From an uncultured Acidimicrobiales bacterium (lineage in GTDB: Bacteria; Actinomycetota; Acidimicrobiia; Acidimicrobiales; Aldehydirespiratoraceae): 64,000 nucleotides of DNA. This document shows, in pieces, positions 19,793 to 27,474 of this stretch. Within the stretch, counting starts at the first letter, position 1; each line of letters opens with the position of its first letter. A model generated the notes under the pieces. That model was not told the DNA's origin and ran no database searches. It worked only from the letters and a program-made list of their open reading frames with translations. The stretch covers positions 1-64,000 of the forward strand of contig CAJQPN010000004.1 of NCBI GenBank assembly GCA_905480195.1. Reading direction: 5' to 3'. The position numbers and the translations under genes are program-made.

Positions 19793-19820
19793 CCCAAACC
19801 ACGACATAACCACACACGAC

Positions 19821-20320
19821 TGGTGACGCACCAGCGCCATCTCCCAGGTGTACATCCGCTCATTCGCCGATGGACACGGTGACGGAATCGGTGACGTCGA
19901 AGGTCTGCGCTCAAAACGGTCGTATCTCGCCGACGAGCGCAACATCGATCCCGCGTTCGGCACACTCGAACAAGCCGAGAACATGATCGGCGACGCCCAC
20001 CAACTCGGGATTCGGGTCATCATCGACCTCGCCTGGACCCTTCCCGATATCCAATCCGAGTGCACGTCAACCCTGCGATTCTGGCTCGACCGCGGCACCG
20101 ACGGGTTCCGCGTCGATGTCGCACACGGCATGGCCAAAGACATGTCGAACCACGACGTCATGCGTCACACGACGCGCTTTGGGCTACCCGCCGATGCGAA
20201 TTGGCGAACATGGGGAGCGCTCCCATACCCATGCCGGCAGGGGAGATACTGATTGCTTCGCAGCCCGGTCTCACCGGCACCTTGTTTCGCGACAGCGGTC
20301 TGGCTCAGGCCCTCCTGACC
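19821..20320 (+). pseudogene. Decayed GH13 alpha-glucosidase
   Basis: Recognisable pieces of a roughly 530-residue GH13 enzyme are packed into 500 bases. A DWWR start has its second Trp replaced by TGA (19824). Then come ISQVYIRSFADGHGDGIGD (conserved N-terminus), VDPLFGT-like sequence reading NIDPAFGTLEQAE, a GIRVIIDLA strand with the following NH motif lost, and LRFWLDRGTDGFRVDVAHG holding the nucleophile Asp. After a frameshift at about 20220, a C-terminal piece reads MPAGEILIASQPG from 20231. Several hundred residues are missing internally. It lies between intact genes and clearly cannot make an active enzyme. Confidence 0.85.
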
Positions 20321-20361
20321 ACCTTCTGCCATCAGAGCTGGCATTTACTACCGTCTGCCAC

Positions 20362-21435
20362 ATGGCAACTTCCCTCCAGGTCAACCGATCGTCCATCCGA
20401 GACACCCGATTCGCTGACCATGACCGATATGGCCTCACGGCGGGCGAGGTGCGCTTCTCGATCGAACAGTTCGCGTTGACCTCGAACAACGTCACCTACG
20501 CCGTCGCCGGCGACATGCTGGACTACTGGGGATTCTTTCCTGTCGACCTGCCGTGGGGCCACGTGCCAGCGATGGGTTACGGCGAGGTCGTCGAGTCGGC
20601 CAACCCTGAAATCGAAGCGGGCATGCGCTGCTTCGGTTTCTTTCCGATGGCCGATGAGCACGTGCTCGCCGCAGAGGCAACCGAAGCCGGCCTGCTCGAC
20701 ATCGGCGCTCATCGTGCTGGTCACGCGCCGGTGTATCGACAGTTCGCCAACGTCGCCAAGGACCCGGCATACGACCCTGCGCGGGAAGCCCACGTTGCGC
20801 TCCTGCGAGGCTTGTTCATGACCAGCTGGCTGGCCGAAGACCTCCTCTTCGACAACGACAACTTCGGCGCCGAAACCACCATCATCACAAGCGCCTCGTC
20901 GAAGACCAGCATCGCCTTGGCATGGACGGTGCAACAGCGCGGTGGTTTGAGCGTAGGCCTGACGTCGGAGCGAAACCGTGCCTTCGTCGAAGCACTCGGT
21001 TGTTACTCCGAGGTCATCACCTACGACGAGATCACGACGATCAACACCGCTCGTCGCGCTGTCGTGGTCGACATGGCCGGCGATGGCCAGCTGCTGGCGG
21101 CGCTGCACAACCACTTCAGAGGCGAGTTGGCCTATTCGATGGCGGTCGGCGGCAGCCATTGGGAAGCATTCGGTGCCCGCCCCGCGATGGCTGGCCCCAC
21201 CCCGACGTTCTTCTTCGCGCCGGGCCAACTCGAGAAGCGCAATTCCGACTGGGGCTCGGGTGAACCGATGCGTCGAGTGGCCAAGGCATTCGCGGCCTAT
21301 GTGGAGTTCACCGACCAATGGCTCGACGTTCGGATCGGTAACGGTCCGGACGCGCTCGCTGGCGCATGGGACGGCCTGGTCGAAGGCAACATCACCCCGG
21401 CCACCGGCCTCATGCGATCGCTCAAAAAGCCATGA
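20362..21435 (+). CDS. DUF2855 family protein
   Basis: The 357-residue protein has the DUF2855 pattern: SFADHDRYGL-like RFADHDRYGL near the N-terminus, then VTYAVAGDMLDYWGFFP, WGHVPAMGYGEVVES, and a central segment TTIITSASSKTSIALAW with a Ser-rich nucleotide-binding-like loop. The fold looks like a degenerate medium-chain (quinone oxidoreductase-like) enzyme, with its MDR-like cap and Rossmann region, but no function is established. ATG 20362 is the natural start. It is followed 25 bases later by a cupin gene on the same strand. Confidence 0.82.
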   Translation: MATSLQVNRSSIRDTRFADHDRYGLTAGEVRFSIEQFALTSNNVTYAVAGDMLDYWGFFPVDLPWGHVPAMGYGEVVESANPEIEAGMRCFGFFPMADEHVLAAEATEAGLLDIGAHRAGHAPVYRQFANVAKDPAYDPAREAHVALLRGLFMTSWLAEDLLFDNDNFGAETTIITSASSKTSIALAWTVQQRGGLSVGLTSERNRAFVEALGCYSEVITYDEITTINTARRAVVVDMAGDGQLLAALHNHFRGELAYSMAVGGSHWEAFGARPAMAGPTPTFFFAPGQLEKRNSDWGSGEPMRRVAKAFAAYVEFTDQWLDVRIGNGPDALAGAWDGLVEGNITPATGLMRSLKKP

Positions 21436-21460
21436 ACTGCTCGGTCTAGGCTCCAGGCGC

Positions 21461-22030
21461 ATGGAGAACACGCCGGTCTTGGAGCAGTTTGTGAAGCGGT
21501 GCAAACAGGCAGTCGCCAGCGACCGGGCCCGCGAAGACATCACCACGGTGATGCACGCGCTGTTCGAAGATCCGGCAACCCTCGCAGCAACGATTCCCCG
21601 ATTCCGCGAAGACGAGGTCGCCACGAGTCCCCGAGGCTTCCGACTGGGTGGTGAGCACATCTGCCACCGGTCCCCCGAGTTGACTGTGATGGTGCTCGAC
21701 ACCCTGCCTGGAGTGGTCCAGCCACCCCACGACCACAACATGATCGCGATGATCGGCGTGTTCGAAGGCTGCGAGCAGCAGCGGTTCTGGGCGCGGACAG
21801 CAGACGGCATCACGGCCACAACTGGGCGCCTGCTCGAGGCCGGCGAGGTGATGGTGCTCGGTGAGCAGGCAATCCACGCCATCAGCGCGCCAGATCATGC
21901 CCCCGCAAGAGCGATCCACGTGTACCTGGGTGACATCAACAACGTCGAACGGTCGATCCTCGACCCTGACACGCTCGACGAACACCCGATGACGAGCGAG
22001 CGTTACGACGAATTCTGCCGACCGGCATAG
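21461..22030 (+). CDS. Cysteine-dioxygenase-like cupin
   Basis: The 189-residue cupin has VVQPPHDHNMIAMIGVFEG, giving an HxH metal pair in the first cupin motif, and VMVLGEQAIHAISAP with the third His. This spacing resembles thiol dioxygenases (cysteine or 3-mercaptopropionate dioxygenase). C-terminal ARAIHVYLGDI also fits that family. The substrate is not known. It probably shares a transcript with the DUF2855 gene 25 bases upstream. Confidence 0.75.
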   Translation: MENTPVLEQFVKRCKQAVASDRAREDITTVMHALFEDPATLAATIPRFREDEVATSPRGFRLGGEHICHRSPELTVMVLDTLPGVVQPPHDHNMIAMIGVFEGCEQQRFWARTADGITATTGRLLEAGEVMVLGEQAIHAISAPDHAPARAIHVYLGDINNVERSILDPDTLDEHPMTSERYDEFCRPA

Positions 22031-22060
22031 CGCGAACGAGACAGGTCTCCGTGCGTTCCG

Positions 22061-22783
22061 TCACGAGAGCCGAATGATCGCTTCGTGCTCGACGGTGACG
22101 ACAAGTTCATCGCCCACGGTCATGCGCATATCCACGACCGCACGTTCGCCGGCTCGCGTTGCGAACCGGCGGGTCTCCCATGCCTCGATCACCACGGTGT
22201 CACCTGGCCTGACCGCGCTCAGGTGCCGAACCCGGCTTCGGGTATGCACCCACGGACCGTCGACGAGTTGTTGCGCAAAAACAAGGTTGCACAACGACGG
22301 CCACACAACCGGATGCACCAGGTTCTCTTGCGCGTAGAGCCCGAGATCTTCGCCACAGCGCCCTGCGTAGCCAACCCATTGCTCGCGCATCACCTCAACG
22401 AGGGGCTCCAAACGGTCCCCGTCGGGATCACCGGGTGCTCCCGCCACTCGCTCAGGGACGAGAACCGCAGTGACGCGACCATCGACCGACGCGGTGACTT
22501 CGGTTTCGTCCCCACCCACAACCACCAACGCATCGGCCAGGACCGGGGCGCGGAACCAGACCTCGTGACCACCACCAGTCACCCAGTCAGCCCCCCACGC
22601 CTCGACAACCGGCCGGGTGACGTAGGCGAAGATCGTCGTTCCGGCGACGACGGCACCCGTGAAGCCCGCTGCCACCCCACCCTCGACCGTGTGCACCGGG
22701 TTGTCCGAGTGTTCTTCGAGATTGACGGCGTTGATCGACCAGTCGGGAAAAGACACCGTGCAATCTTGCTCCAGATGAGCCAT
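22061..22783 (-). CDS. Hotdog-fold (MaoC-like) acyl dehydratase/thioesterase
   Basis: The 240-residue protein appears to hold two hotdog domains. The first includes AAGFTGAVVAGTTIFAYV, the usual substrate-entry helix, and GGGHEVWFRAPVLADALV. The second includes WVHTRSRVRHLSAVRPGDTV. The arrangement fits tandem MaoC-like hydratases or FAS1-type dehydratases. Catalytic Asp/His residues are not certain. It is divergent from azlC, and no fatty-acid genes adjoin it. Confidence 0.7.
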   Translation of the reverse strand: MAHLEQDCTVSFPDWSINAVNLEEHSDNPVHTVEGGVAAGFTGAVVAGTTIFAYVTRPVVEAWGADWVTGGGHEVWFRAPVLADALVVVGGDETEVTASVDGRVTAVLVPERVAGAPGDPDGDRLEPLVEVMREQWVGYAGRCGEDLGLYAQENLVHPVVWPSLCNLVFAQQLVDGPWVHTRSRVRHLSAVRPGDTVVIEAWETRRFATRAGERAVVDMRMTVGDELVVTVEHEAIIRLS

Positions 22784-22886
22784 CGGTACCGCAGCAGCGG
22801 CCAGCTTTGCGAGCTGGGACGTGTCGTCCGCCGCAGCGTCAACCGTGCCGGGCGTACCCCACGAAAGACGCCGTAGCCTCCGACAG

Positions 22887-23588
22887 GTGAACGGGTTCTC
22901 CTTCGATCAGCGGGCGTTCCGAACCGGGGCCACCGACATCATTGCCCTCGGATTTCCCGGTATCCCGTTCGGGATGGTGATCGGCGTCGTCATTGCCGAA
23001 TCAGGCATTGGTTCCCTCGTGGGCTGGGTTGGTTCGTGGGTGATCCTGGCCGGGGCGGCAAACCTGGCCCTGCTCGAGCTGATGGCCGAGCGGACCAACG
23101 CAGCCATCGTTCTCCTCACCGTCGCGTTCATCAACTCTCGGCACGCCATGTACTCCGCAGCGCTACGGACGAGGTTCGTGGGCTTCCCTCGCTGGTTTCG
23201 CTACGTGGGGCCCTATTTCCTGATCGACCAGGTTTTCGCGCTCGCAGCCTCACAACCCGACGACATGGCAGCCCGCGAGCGTCTCTGGAACTACTTCGGC
23301 TCGGCGATGACGCTCTGGACAATGTGGGTCGCATCCGTCACCGCCGGCATCTTGCTGGGCGACGTGATCAATCCGGACTGGCACCTCGCCTTCGCCGTTC
23401 CCCTGTTGTTCACGGGCCTGATGCTGCTGAGCATCACAAACCGGCCCGGTATCACCGCTGCAGCGGTCGGTGGTGGCGTCGCCTTGCTGACCGCCGACTT
23501 TCCGCAGGGTTCCGGTGTGATCATTGCGATCCTCGCCGGGGTGAGTGCCGGTGCAATCGCCGAAACCCGGTCGGAGGGTGCGACATGA
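22887..23588 (+). CDS. azlC: AzlC-family branched-chain amino acid exporter subunit
   Basis: This 233-residue membrane protein has about five to six hydrophobic helices and the AzlC signature FINSRHAMYSAALRTRF near residue 75. AzlC works with a small AzlD partner to export branched-chain amino acids or analogues. GTG 22887 is preferred over the open frame from 22821 because it begins right at the conserved region. It ends overlapping azlD by 4 bases (ATGA), the standard arrangement for this pair. Confidence 0.9.
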   Translation: MNGFSFDQRAFRTGATDIIALGFPGIPFGMVIGVVIAESGIGSLVGWVGSWVILAGAANLALLELMAERTNAAIVLLTVAFINSRHAMYSAALRTRFVGFPRWFRYVGPYFLIDQVFALAASQPDDMAARERLWNYFGSAMTLWTMWVASVTAGILLGDVINPDWHLAFAVPLLFTGLMLLSITNRPGITAAAVGGGVALLTADFPQGSGVIIAILAGVSAGAIAETRSEGAT

Positions 23589-23899
23589 GCACGTGGGCAA
23601 CCGTCTTCGCCGCCGGCGCCATCACGTACCTCACCCGGGCATCGTTCATCGTCGCAGGCGACCGGGTCGGGTTTCCACCGATCGTTGAACGCTCGCTCCG
23701 CTACGTCGCTCCAGCCTCGTTCGCCGCGATCGCTTTGCCAGCGATGCTCGGTGGCGACCGGTTTGCGAGTTTTGGCGACGACTGGCCCCGGATCATCGCT
23801 GTGTGCGTGGCGGCCATCATCATCGTGCGATGGCGCAACGTACCGGCCAGCCTGTTGGCGGGGATGGTCACCCTCTGGCTGATCCTCGGTCTCACCTGA
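23585..23899 (+). CDS. azlD: AzlD-family branched-chain amino acid exporter small subunit
   Basis: The 104-residue protein with three to four transmembrane helices carries the AzlD signature TYLTRASFIVAG, then LRYVAPASFAAIALPAML. It is translationally coupled to azlC through ATGA. Its last 8 bases overlap the end of the convergent SnoaL-like gene. Confidence 0.9.
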   Translation: MSTWATVFAAGAITYLTRASFIVAGDRVGFPPIVERSLRYVAPASFAAIALPAMLGGDRFASFGDDWPRIIAVCVAAIIIVRWRNVPASLLAGMVTLWLILGLT

Positions 23900-24386
23900 A
23901 CCCGTTAGTCGAAAGGTTGAGGCCCTCGATCCCAGTCCTTGGGTGTATCTCCTCATAGGTGCGGGTGTAGCCGGTGTGACTGAGCTTCCAGCCGTCGCCC
24001 GTCTTGACGTACCGATCCTCGTAGAACGCTGCGCCGCGCAGGTTGACGCCAAAGTCGGTGATGATCACCTGATCTTCGAGTTTCCAAACGCCAGTGGCGG
24101 TGCCATCGGCGAACACGTCAATCTCGGGATGGTGGCAGGCGTGGCTCGACAAGAACTCAGGTCGTCCCATGTTCTCGTGGAGAAAGGCGATGATCCCGGC
24201 GAGGTCTTCGAAGCTGTACGTACCGTCGGAATACGCAGCTGTGCAGTCATCGGTCATGACCGAGGCGAGATCGTCGAACCGGTGTTGATCCACCAACCGC
24301 AGGTACGCAAACTTGCAGCGCTTGATGAGTTCGATCTCGACGAGGAGTTCTGGCGTAACTGGCAAGGGCTCACTCATGTCCCCCAT
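23892..24386 (-). CDS. SnoaL-like (NTF2-fold) protein
   Basis: The 164-residue protein has the cone-shaped NTF2/SnoaL pattern: KRCKFAYLRLVDQHRFDDLASVMTDD at the N-terminus, SSHACHHPEIDVFADGTATGVW in the middle and GRYYDRY-like YEDRYVKTGDGWKLSHTGY. Relatives are polyketide cyclases, hydroxylases or steroid isomerase-like enzymes. A second in-frame ATG at 24377 has GGGGGA directly ahead and is an alternative start. It lies 6 bases downstream of the P450 on the same strand and so is probably co-expressed. Confidence 0.8.
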   Translation of the reverse strand: MGDMSEPLPVTPELLVEIELIKRCKFAYLRLVDQHRFDDLASVMTDDCTAAYSDGTYSFEDLAGIIAFLHENMGRPEFLSSHACHHPEIDVFADGTATGVWKLEDQVIITDFGVNLRGAAFYEDRYVKTGDGWKLSHTGYTRTYEEIHPRTGIEGLNLSTNGFR

Positions 24387-24392
24387 GCTGGC

Positions 24393-25580
24393 CTACACCG
24401 TGAATGGAAGCGATTCGTAACGACGTACGAACCCACCTGGCGCGAAACGGCCGCCCGCCGAGTCAACCTCGAAGGCAGGGAAACGCTCAAGCAACCGACT
24501 GAGTGCAACGCAGCCCTGTAGCCGGGCTGCTGACGCGCCGAGGCAGTGGTGGGCTCCGTAGCCGAGGCTCACTGTCTTGTCGATGTCGCGGCCGACGTCG
24601 AGATCCCCCGAACTGGCACCGAATTCCCGCTCGTCTCGGTTCGCCGAACCGTACAACAGCAGAACCTTTTCGCCCGCCTTGATCTGCTGGCCATGGAGCT
24701 CAACGTCGGTGGTTGTGGTGCGGGCCAGGTTCTGGACCGGCGAGGTGAGCCGCAGGAACTCCTCGACTGCATTCTTGATCAGTGATCGATCGTTGAGTAG
24801 CCGCTGCCGCTCGTCGCGATGATCGGTCAACAGTTCGGCCGACCCACCGAGCATGCCGGTCATCGTGTCGTTCCCACCGGTCACCATCGTGAAAACGAAG
24901 CCGACGACCCACCCTGGGGACACGACGTCGTCACCCACCTCGACCAGGTCAGTCACGAGATCCTCTCCCGGCTCGACCTTCTTCGCTTCCATGAGCTCCG
25001 TCGCGTAGGCGAAAAGTTCGAGCGCCGCATCCATCGCCGTTTCGATCGCGCCAGCAGCGTTCGCTGAGACGATGGCATTGGTCCAGGCGTCGAACCGTCC
25101 GCGATCGCGCGGTGGGACGCCCAGATAATGCGCTACCACGAAGGACGGCAACGGCTTGAACAAGGCGTCGACGATGTCGATCGACTGGCCGCCCGCATCG
25201 GCGACGTGGTCGAGGCGGTCATCGACAAACTCGCGCACGGCCTGCTCGATACGGCCGACTCGCCGTGGTGTCATCTGTCGGGCGACCAGCCGACGCATCG
25301 CAGTGTGGTCGGGTGGGTCCATCATCACAATCGGCTGCTGGCCCGCTTCAAACATCGACATCGCGTCAGCGTTCGGCGTGAGTCCCTCTGCCGAAGAGAA
25401 CCTGGTCGTGTCGCGTACCGCAGCGAACACGTCGGCGAAGCGTGACAACACCCAGAAGTCGCTGTTGTCGCCGTCGGCGGGGACAAAGTGGACGGGCGAG
25501 TCGTCGCGAAGCGACCGGTAGTCGTCCCACGGTGAGCGCCAGGTCTCACCGCTGCGAAGAAAGAAACCGCTACTCGTCAT
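24393..25580 (-). CDS. Cytochrome P450
   Basis: This soluble bacterial P450 of about 395 residues has the I-helix motif TGGNDT, the ExxR of helix K (EEFLR), and the heme-binding loop GYGAHHCLGASAARLQ with the axial Cys. The first Phe of the canonical loop is Leu (SLGYG), which is common in CYP families of actinobacteria. The start may be ATG 25580 or one 48 bases further upstream (25628). It lies between the selenoprotein peroxidase and the SnoaL-like gene on the same strand. No ferredoxin or reductase is present in the window. Confidence 0.93.
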   Translation of the reverse strand: MTSSGFFLRSGETWRSPWDDYRSLRDDSPVHFVPADGDNSDFWVLSRFADVFAAVRDTTRFSSAEGLTPNADAMSMFEAGQQPIVMMDPPDHTAMRRLVARQMTPRRVGRIEQAVREFVDDRLDHVADAGGQSIDIVDALFKPLPSFVVAHYLGVPPRDRGRFDAWTNAIVSANAAGAIETAMDAALELFAYATELMEAKKVEPGEDLVTDLVEVGDDVVSPGWVVGFVFTMVTGGNDTMTGMLGGSAELLTDHRDERQRLLNDRSLIKNAVEEFLRLTSPVQNLARTTTTDVELHGQQIKAGEKVLLLYGSANRDEREFGASSGDLDVGRDIDKTVSLGYGAHHCLGASAARLQGCVALSRLLERFPAFEVDSAGGRFAPGGFVRRYESLPFTV

Positions 25581-25643
25581 GCGAGAAGCATTCAATCTCA
25601 CCGACAGCCCGTCAAAGCGCTCCCGCAACCAAGCAGCTCGGTA

Positions 25644-26120
25644 TCAGCCCAAGAGGTTGCTGAGCCGCTCGCCGATCTCTTCGGGAGAGGCCATCGGGCC
25701 GAATCGCTCGACTACCTCGCCGTTGGCGTCGACCAGAAACTTCTCGAAGTTCCAGGTGACATCGGCGGACGGACCGTCGCCGGGCTGCTGAGCCTTGAGC
25801 CACTCATAGAGATCAGCAGCCTTGTCGCCGTTGACGTCGATCTTCGCGAACATCGGGAAATCGACCTCGTAGTTCTCATTCACGAAGGCTCGGATCTCCT
25901 CGGCCGTTCCTGGTTCCTGGCCACCAAACTGGTTGCATGGGAACGCCAAGACTTGGACCCCGTTGTCGTCACGATGAAGCGCACGCAGACCTGCGTACTG
26001 AGGCGTCATGCCTCAAGCGGAAGCGACGTTGACGACGAGGCAGGCAGAGCCAGCAAAATCCGAGAACGAGATCTGCTCGCCTTCAAGGGACATCATTTTG
26101 AAATCGTGGAACCGGCTCAT
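25644..26120 (-). CDS. Selenocysteine-containing glutathione peroxidase
   Basis: From ATG 26120 the frame gives 158 residues, the usual GPx length, if one in-frame TGA (26013-26015, codon 36) is read as selenocysteine. The sequence around it is VVNVASA-U-GMTPQYAGL, exactly the place of the catalytic Sec/Cys in GPx (NVAS-x-U/C-G-x-T). The rest of the catalytic tetrad is present: Gln68 in NQFGGQEPG, and Trp123 and Asn124 in VTWNF. Just after the UGA lies a hairpin with a GGUC apical loop, matching bacterial SECIS elements (see 25983). Without recoding, only a 121-residue piece lacking the active site could be made. The peroxidase reduces hydrogen or lipid peroxides with a thiol donor, in bacteria usually thioredoxin. 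The selABCD genes would have to lie elsewhere. Confidence 0.9.
25983..26015 (-). promoter_or_regulatory. Bacterial SECIS element with UGA codon
   Basis: Read on the minus strand, the UGA (26015-26013) is followed after 21 bases by a GGUC loop (25991-25988) closed by a perfect 5-bp stem, ACGCA-GGUC-UGCGU (25996-25983). A U-G and a G-C pair can extend it. The core GCAGGUCUGC is the same as the tip of the E. coli fdhF SECIS as I recall it, and the distance fits SelB-dependent decoding. A second hairpin, GAGGC-AUGAC-GCCUC (26014-26000), includes part of the UGA itself. Confidence 0.85.
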
Positions 26121-26507
26121 GCGGCAGGCTACCGGCCGACGCGACCTGCCAGGTTCGGGCGTGCACGATGGTCACGAGGATCGACGGCTACTCCTGTGCC
26201 CGCACTGGATCCGGGCGTTCACCACCACGAAGGCCAACGAGCCGCTAACCCGGACATGCGAACTTCCGCTCCTCACTCGGACAGACACGACGGCATCCTG
26301 ATGCGCTGACCCGATCGATGCGACACGAGCCCCGGTCGGTCATGAACGCAAGGCCAAGGCGATGCTCAAAGAAGGCAGCCGGCCAGTCGTGACCGGCCAG
26401 CGAGATACCGGTCCGGATGCGTCGCTTGCTGGCCCAAATCAAAATGGCCGGTACGGGTTCTCCGCGCCGTTACGTCACTCGGTTGAAGAAGCGGCGATAC
26501 TGGGGCC
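26121..26507. other. 387-base stretch without a recognisable gene
   Basis: It separates the leftward peroxidase from the rightward NRPS cluster and so should contain two divergent promoters. Short open frames on both strands (for example minus 26245-26442) show no recognisable motif or coding-like composition. GATACT at 26496-26501, six bases before the ATG 26508, could be a -10 element of a leaderless transcript for the cluster. No transposon ends or repeats were seen. Confidence 0.5.
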
Positions 26508-27470
26508 ATGGCAAAGATTCCCGGGGCCCGTTCACTCGTTCACCTGGTGGCCTTTGGCGGTCTGATCGTCATTCTCACCCCGATCTGGTTGATCGACCGC
26601 GGTGTTTCGCGCGTTCGAACCATGGGTCGCGCGGGTGGCACGCGCGAGATCGAGCGAGTGTCGCTCAACAACACCGATCTTCCAAGTGTTCTTGGTCGCG
26701 GTGTGCCGGTGATCCTCACCGATCTCTACGAACGCCTCGAGCTCACAGTGCGACCCGACCTCCACGGTCTGCGGTCCATCGGCGACGGTCATCCGTTCCC
26801 GGTAAACCGACATGACGCCGAGCGGCCCTTCTTTCTCTACGTTGGCGACTACGGGGCCAAGCGGATCAGGACCGATCACCTCACCATCACCGAGTTCTTG
26901 GACGACCTCTGGATCGATACCGATGAGCGGAGCACGTACAAGCTGTTCGCCCGCGACGGTCTCGGAGGTGGCATCGGTGCGATCATCGAAGAGATGGCGG
27001 TTCAGCTCGAGCACTTGGCCGGCCGAGCGGCCGACGTGCATGCAAGTGGGATCTGGATCGGGTCGAAGGGAGTGACCACCCCGTTACATCACGACGCATG
27101 GACTGGCCTGCTGTTCCAGCCCGTCGGCTCGAAACAGGTCGTCATGTTCGGTCCCGAGGACCGAGGCAACATCTATTTCTCTTCACCGTTTCGCCCCACG
27201 AGCAGGTGGACACGACTCCCAGCACGGTCTCGAGAGGCCGACCGGTCGCAGTTCCAACGTCTGGACCGCGCGGTTCGATTCGAGGCCCGCTTGGGTGAGG
27301 GAGAGACGCTCTTCATCCCGCCGTACTGGTCACACGAGGTCGAGGCACTCGAACCGAACGTGAGCATCCCGTTCCGTTTTGCCACCCGACCCATCGATCA
27401 TCTCAACCCAGGCTTCCTTCGCCCAGCAGTCGAGGTGTTCCACCGAAAACTCATGGCCCTCCTTCGCTGA
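26508..27470 (+). CDS. Membrane-anchored cupin_8/JmjC-like protein
   Basis: The 320-residue protein starts with a hydrophobic segment (LVHLVAFGGLIVILTPIWL), so it is probably anchored or exported. It continues as a JmjC-like cupin: VTTPLHHDAWTGLLFQPVGS carries an H-x-D iron motif, KQVVMFGP a conserved Lys for 2-oxoglutarate, and FIPPYWSHEVEAL the distal His. This pattern fits Fe(II)/2OG hydroxylases of the cupin_8 group, which act on peptides or small molecules. It is first in a rightward unit of four genes, ending 4 bases before the acyltransferase, so it probably belongs to the peptide cluster. Its substrate is unknown. Confidence 0.78.
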   Translation: MAKIPGARSLVHLVAFGGLIVILTPIWLIDRGVSRVRTMGRAGGTREIERVSLNNTDLPSVLGRGVPVILTDLYERLELTVRPDLHGLRSIGDGHPFPVNRHDAERPFFLYVGDYGAKRIRTDHLTITEFLDDLWIDTDERSTYKLFARDGLGGGIGAIIEEMAVQLEHLAGRAADVHASGIWIGSKGVTTPLHHDAWTGLLFQPVGSKQVVMFGPEDRGNIYFSSPFRPTSRWTRLPARSREADRSQFQRLDRAVRFEARLGEGETLFIPPYWSHEVEALEPNVSIPFRFATRPIDHLNPGFLRPAVEVFHRKLMALLR

Positions 27471-27474
27471 CGAC

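Noticed and set aside
19824-19826. TGA in the GH13 remnant as a possible selenocysteine or tryptophan codon
   Set aside because: It replaces a conserved Trp, there is no SECIS hairpin, and the gene is otherwise shattered by deletions and a frameshift.
26245-26442. 65-residue minus-strand frame in the gene-free stretch
   Set aside because: No ribosome site, no motif, unlikely composition.
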